6,747 nucleotides of DNA from Pseudomonadota bacterium (lineage in GTDB: Bacteria > Pseudomonadota > Alphaproteobacteria > Rhizobiales > Beijerinckiaceae). Positions 5,575-6,747 of this stretch are shown piece by piece. Position 1 is the stretch's first letter, and each line of letters starts with the position of its first letter. The position numbers and the translations under genes are program-made. The stretch spans positions 1-6,747 of the forward strand of contig JAJXZN010000103.1 in NCBI GenBank assembly GCA_021780015.1, written 5' to 3'. Below the pieces are notes generated by a model. The model had not been told where the DNA came from, ran no database searches, and saw nothing but the letters and a program-made list of their open reading frames with translations.

Positions 5575-6165
5575 TCAATCCCGCCAGGTGGACTGGATCG
5601 GCGTGCTGTCCGCCAGGACGCGATTGAGGTTTGAGCCCTCGATCTTCGGCGAAGGCGCGCTGGCGGCGCTGCGCCAGCCGTAGGGCCGGGCTGGCTCATG
5701 CCGCGCCTCGGCATACCAGCGATCCGCATTGGCCGGCGCCGGCGCGGCGGACGCATAGGTCGCGCCGCGGCCGAGGATGGCGATGCGCACCGCGCCGGTG
5801 CCGCGCATGCCGATCGCGAAGGCGGCGCCGCGGGCGAGATCGAGGCTGCGGCCGCGCACGAACGGGCCGCGGTCATTGATGCGCACCACGACACTGCGGC
5901 CGGTGCGGGGATTGGTCACCTGCAGGCGCGTGCCGAAGGGCAGGCTGCGGTGCGCGGCGGTGAAGCCGTTGGGATTGAAACGCTCCCCCGAGGCGGTCCG
6001 ATAGCCGGACTGATAATAGGACGCGGTGATCAAAGACCCGCCGCTCAGACTCAAATGCTGACCGAAATGATGATGGAAATGATGGCGCGTGTGCGCCGAG
6101 GCAGTTTGGAAGGACAGCGCAAGAAGAGAAGCGACCAAAAGCGTTATTTTCGTTGCGTTCAACAC
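5575..6165 (-). CDS. rlpA: RlpA-like septal ring lytic transglycosylase family protein (double-psi beta-barrel)
   Basis: The gene encodes 196 residues from GTG (6163-6165). The next codon, TTG, is an alternative start with better spacing to AAGGG. A signal peptide runs from basic MLNATK through a hydrophobic core to ...TASA, with likely cleavage after residue 24. No lipobox Cys is present, so it is probably a soluble periplasmic protein. A His-rich stretch follows (HTRHHFHHHFGQH, 25-37). The double-psi beta-barrel spans about 46-132, with TASYY, TASGERF, TAAHRSLPFGT, and VVVRINDRGPF followed by RSLDLA. Known: RlpA enzymes cleave naked glycan strands at the septum. Residues matching the proposed catalytic set are Glu61, His72 and Asp98; the Asp after GERY of Pseudomonas RlpA is Asn64 here. 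The C-terminal SPOR domain is absent, replaced by about 60 low-complexity residues, as in many short rhizobial RlpA-like proteins. Activity is therefore plausible but not certain. Confidence 0.88.
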   Translation of the reverse strand: MLNATKITLLVASLLALSFQTASAHTRHHFHHHFGQHLSLSGGSLITASYYQSGYRTASGERFNPNGFTAAHRSLPFGTRLQVTNPRTGRSVVVRINDRGPFVRGRSLDLARGAAFAIGMRGTGAVRIAILGRGATYASAAPAPANADRWYAEARHEPARPYGWRSAASAPSPKIEGSNLNRVLADSTPIQSTWRD

Positions 6166-6194
6166 GTCACCCTTTCTGGTGGTTACCGAAGGGT
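6166..6194 (-). promoter_or_regulatory. Leader hairpin pairing with the rlpA Shine-Dalgarno
   Basis: On the minus strand ACCCTT (complement of 6189-6194) can pair with AAGGGT (complement of 6169-6174), which contains the ribosome site 3-4 nt before the GTG start. Inside the loop GGT can pair with ACC. Folding would hide the Shine-Dalgarno sequence, so translation could depend on temperature, a factor or transcript context. The stem is only 6 bp, so its strength is uncertain. Confidence 0.4.
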
Positions 6195-6202
6195 GCGTAT
6201 TG

Positions 6203-6230
6203 ATTGTTACAATGTGTTCATAAAAGGCAA
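6203..6230 (-). promoter_or_regulatory. Possible promoter of the rlpA-like gene
   Basis: On the minus strand TTGCCT (complement of 6225-6230) is followed by a 16-nt spacer and AACAAT (complement of 6203-6208), a 4/6 match to TATAAT. It lies about 40 nt before the start codon. This is a weak match, chosen by position and AT content. Confidence 0.3.
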
Positions 6231-6437
6231 CCTATGCGGCAATAGTGAGGTACAAGCCTCGGCGGATTGGTCAAAGTGCCGCAGCAAATGTGTCGTAAGC
6301 GCCGGATTGCGTTCAAATTTCCCGTCGCAGCGCGGCTATTGCTATTTCTACTTACGATATTTTAGGAACTTGCTTTTCCGGCTCGCCCAACGGCTCCGCT
6401 TAGACGATTCGGCGCCGCAGCTTTAGCCTCGTTTGTC

Positions 6438-6465
6438 TTGACGCCGGCCCGGCGTGACCTAGCTC
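6438..6465 (+). promoter_or_regulatory. Candidate promoter with internal 7-1-7 palindrome upstream of the pfpI-like gene
   Basis: TTGACG (6438-6443) is a good -35. A 16-nt spacer leads to a poor -10, TAGCTC (6460-6465). Overlapping the -35 and filling most of the spacer is a perfect inverted repeat, ACGCCGG-C-CCGGCGT (6441-6455). A palindrome at this place is typical of an operator where a dimeric regulator would block or re-align polymerase. It could also be just a GC-rich hairpin. Confidence 0.35.
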
Positions 6466-6474
6466 AGCGAGCGT

Positions 6475-6496
6475 TCGACTCGCACTCGACTCGCGC
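6475..6496. repeat. Short 11-bp tandem repeat
   Basis: TCGACTCGCAC (6475-6485) is followed directly by TCGACTCGCGC (6486-6496), with 10 of 11 bases identical. It lies in the untranslated leader of the pfpI-like gene and is most simply a slippage product. Confidence 0.8.
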
Positions 6497-6546
6497 CGCC
6501 CGCCGCTCATCCGGCGATGCCCGGCGCCAAGCTTTGGAGAGACATG

Positions 6547-6747
6547 ATGGCTCAGGATGCGCTGAAGGGATTGAAGGTCGCCATTCTCGCGACGGACGGG
6601 TTCGAGCAAGCCGAATTGCAGGAGCCGCGCAAGGCGCTCGATGCCGCCGGCGCGACCACCGCGCTCGTGTCGCCGAAAGCGGGCGCCTTGCGCGGCTGGC
6701 AGGTCAAGGATTGGGGCGACACGGCGCAGGTCGACCTGACGCTCGAT
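6547..6747 (+). CDS. PfpI/DJ-1 family protein (type 1 glutamine amidotransferase-like), N-terminal part
   Basis: The first 67 residues are visible; the gene leaves the window at the right. Two ATG codons lie in tandem (6544 and 6547). I prefer the second because GGAG (6536-6539) is then 7 nt away rather than 4. The sequence LKGLKVAILATDGFEQAEL (about 6-24) is the first strand and helix of the DJ-1/PfpI fold, with Glu20 at the conserved acidic position that assists the nucleophile. RKALDAAGATTALVSPKAG and then GWQVKDWGDTAQVDLTLD follow, as in the YhbO/PfpI branch. Family members are cytoplasmic and variously reported as proteases, chaperones, deglycases or glyoxalases. The nucleophilic Cys lies beyond the window, so no activity can be confirmed. 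The gene is divergent from rlpA and preceded by a possible operator. Confidence 0.88.
   Translation, partial: MAQDALKGLKVAILATDGFEQAELQEPRKALDAAGATTALVSPKAGALRGWQVKDWGDTAQVDLTLD

Larger units (their letters stand above)
6231..6543. other. Divergent intergenic region between rlpA-like and pfpI-like genes
   Basis: I see no supported gene in this stretch. The left part (6231-6400) is AT-richer and featureless to the eye. The right part holds the candidate promoter and palindrome, an 11-bp tandem repeat at 6475-6496, and the leader of the PfpI-type gene. The long open frames crossing it are antisense extensions of neighbouring genes. Confidence 0.5.

Noticed and set aside
2327..5575. Integrative element with attR, integrase or insertion-sequence ends
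   Set aside because: I searched by eye for a copy of the tRNA 3' end, terminal inverted repeats and transposase motifs and found none.
5336..5683. Plus-strand open frame of 115 codons
   Set aside because: It has no ribosome site and an unconvincing low-complexity product, and it overlaps the antisense of the well-supported rlpA-like gene.
5698..6426. Plus-strand open frame of 242 codons antisense to the rlpA-like gene
   Set aside because: Its first half is the GC-rich mirror of rlpA, with repetitive Ala/Gly/Arg/His composition. The rlpA protein has a signal peptide and a recognised domain, so this is a shadow frame.
1..6747. CRISPR array or other spaced repeat array
   Set aside because: No regularly spaced repeats of 20-40 bases are present; only the short tandem duplications listed were seen.

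Overview
The flanks of this window are GC-rich, with strong C/G preference at third codon positions. They carry a heme-operon-type neighbourhood (mitofilin/Mic60-like protein followed by HemY), an RlpA-like protein of the 'GERFNP...TAAHRSLPFGT' type, and a PfpI/DJ-1-type protein. Together these point to an alphaproteobacterium, most likely of the order Rhizobiales/Hyphomicrobiales. Species and genus cannot be read from the sequence.

Left flank (1-2326): the 3' end of a Mic60/COG4223-like membrane protein gene is followed 98 nt later by a complete hemY. The hemY stop codon lies inside a perfect 14-bp tandem duplication. A complete tRNA-Thr (anticodon CGT) with encoded CCA follows.

Middle (2327-about 5570): directly after the tRNA the base composition drops. 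A hand count of one 60-base line gives 42/60 G+C in hemY (1081-1140) and 32/60 in the first cassette gene (2821-2880). Three tightly packed plus-strand genes sit here (2573-3442, 3439-3990, 3999-4577). The first two overlap by 4 bases and the third starts 8 bases after the second, so they look like one translationally coupled operon. The first resembles the sporadically distributed TIGR04255 family. The second is unrecognised. The third carries an LTHECDVAN motif and a later YYLPPP motif. This is the best candidate for an undescribed accessory system; its function is not deducible here, and no integrase, transposase or toxin is visible. Next come a 63-residue small protein, with a fold pattern reminiscent of FlbD, and about 600 bases without a convincing intact gene. 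Part of that stretch looks like a decayed minus-strand gene.

Right flank (5575-6747): an rlpA-like gene lies on the minus strand. It has a candidate hairpin 3' of it and a 5' leader hairpin that pairs with its Shine-Dalgarno sequence. A divergent plus-strand PfpI/DJ-1-type gene is cut by the window end; its upstream region holds a perfect 7-1-7 palindrome.

The envelope and heme-neighbourhood genes look like stable chromosomal backbone. The tRNA-proximal cassette looks like a lineage-specific insertion between backbone genes.
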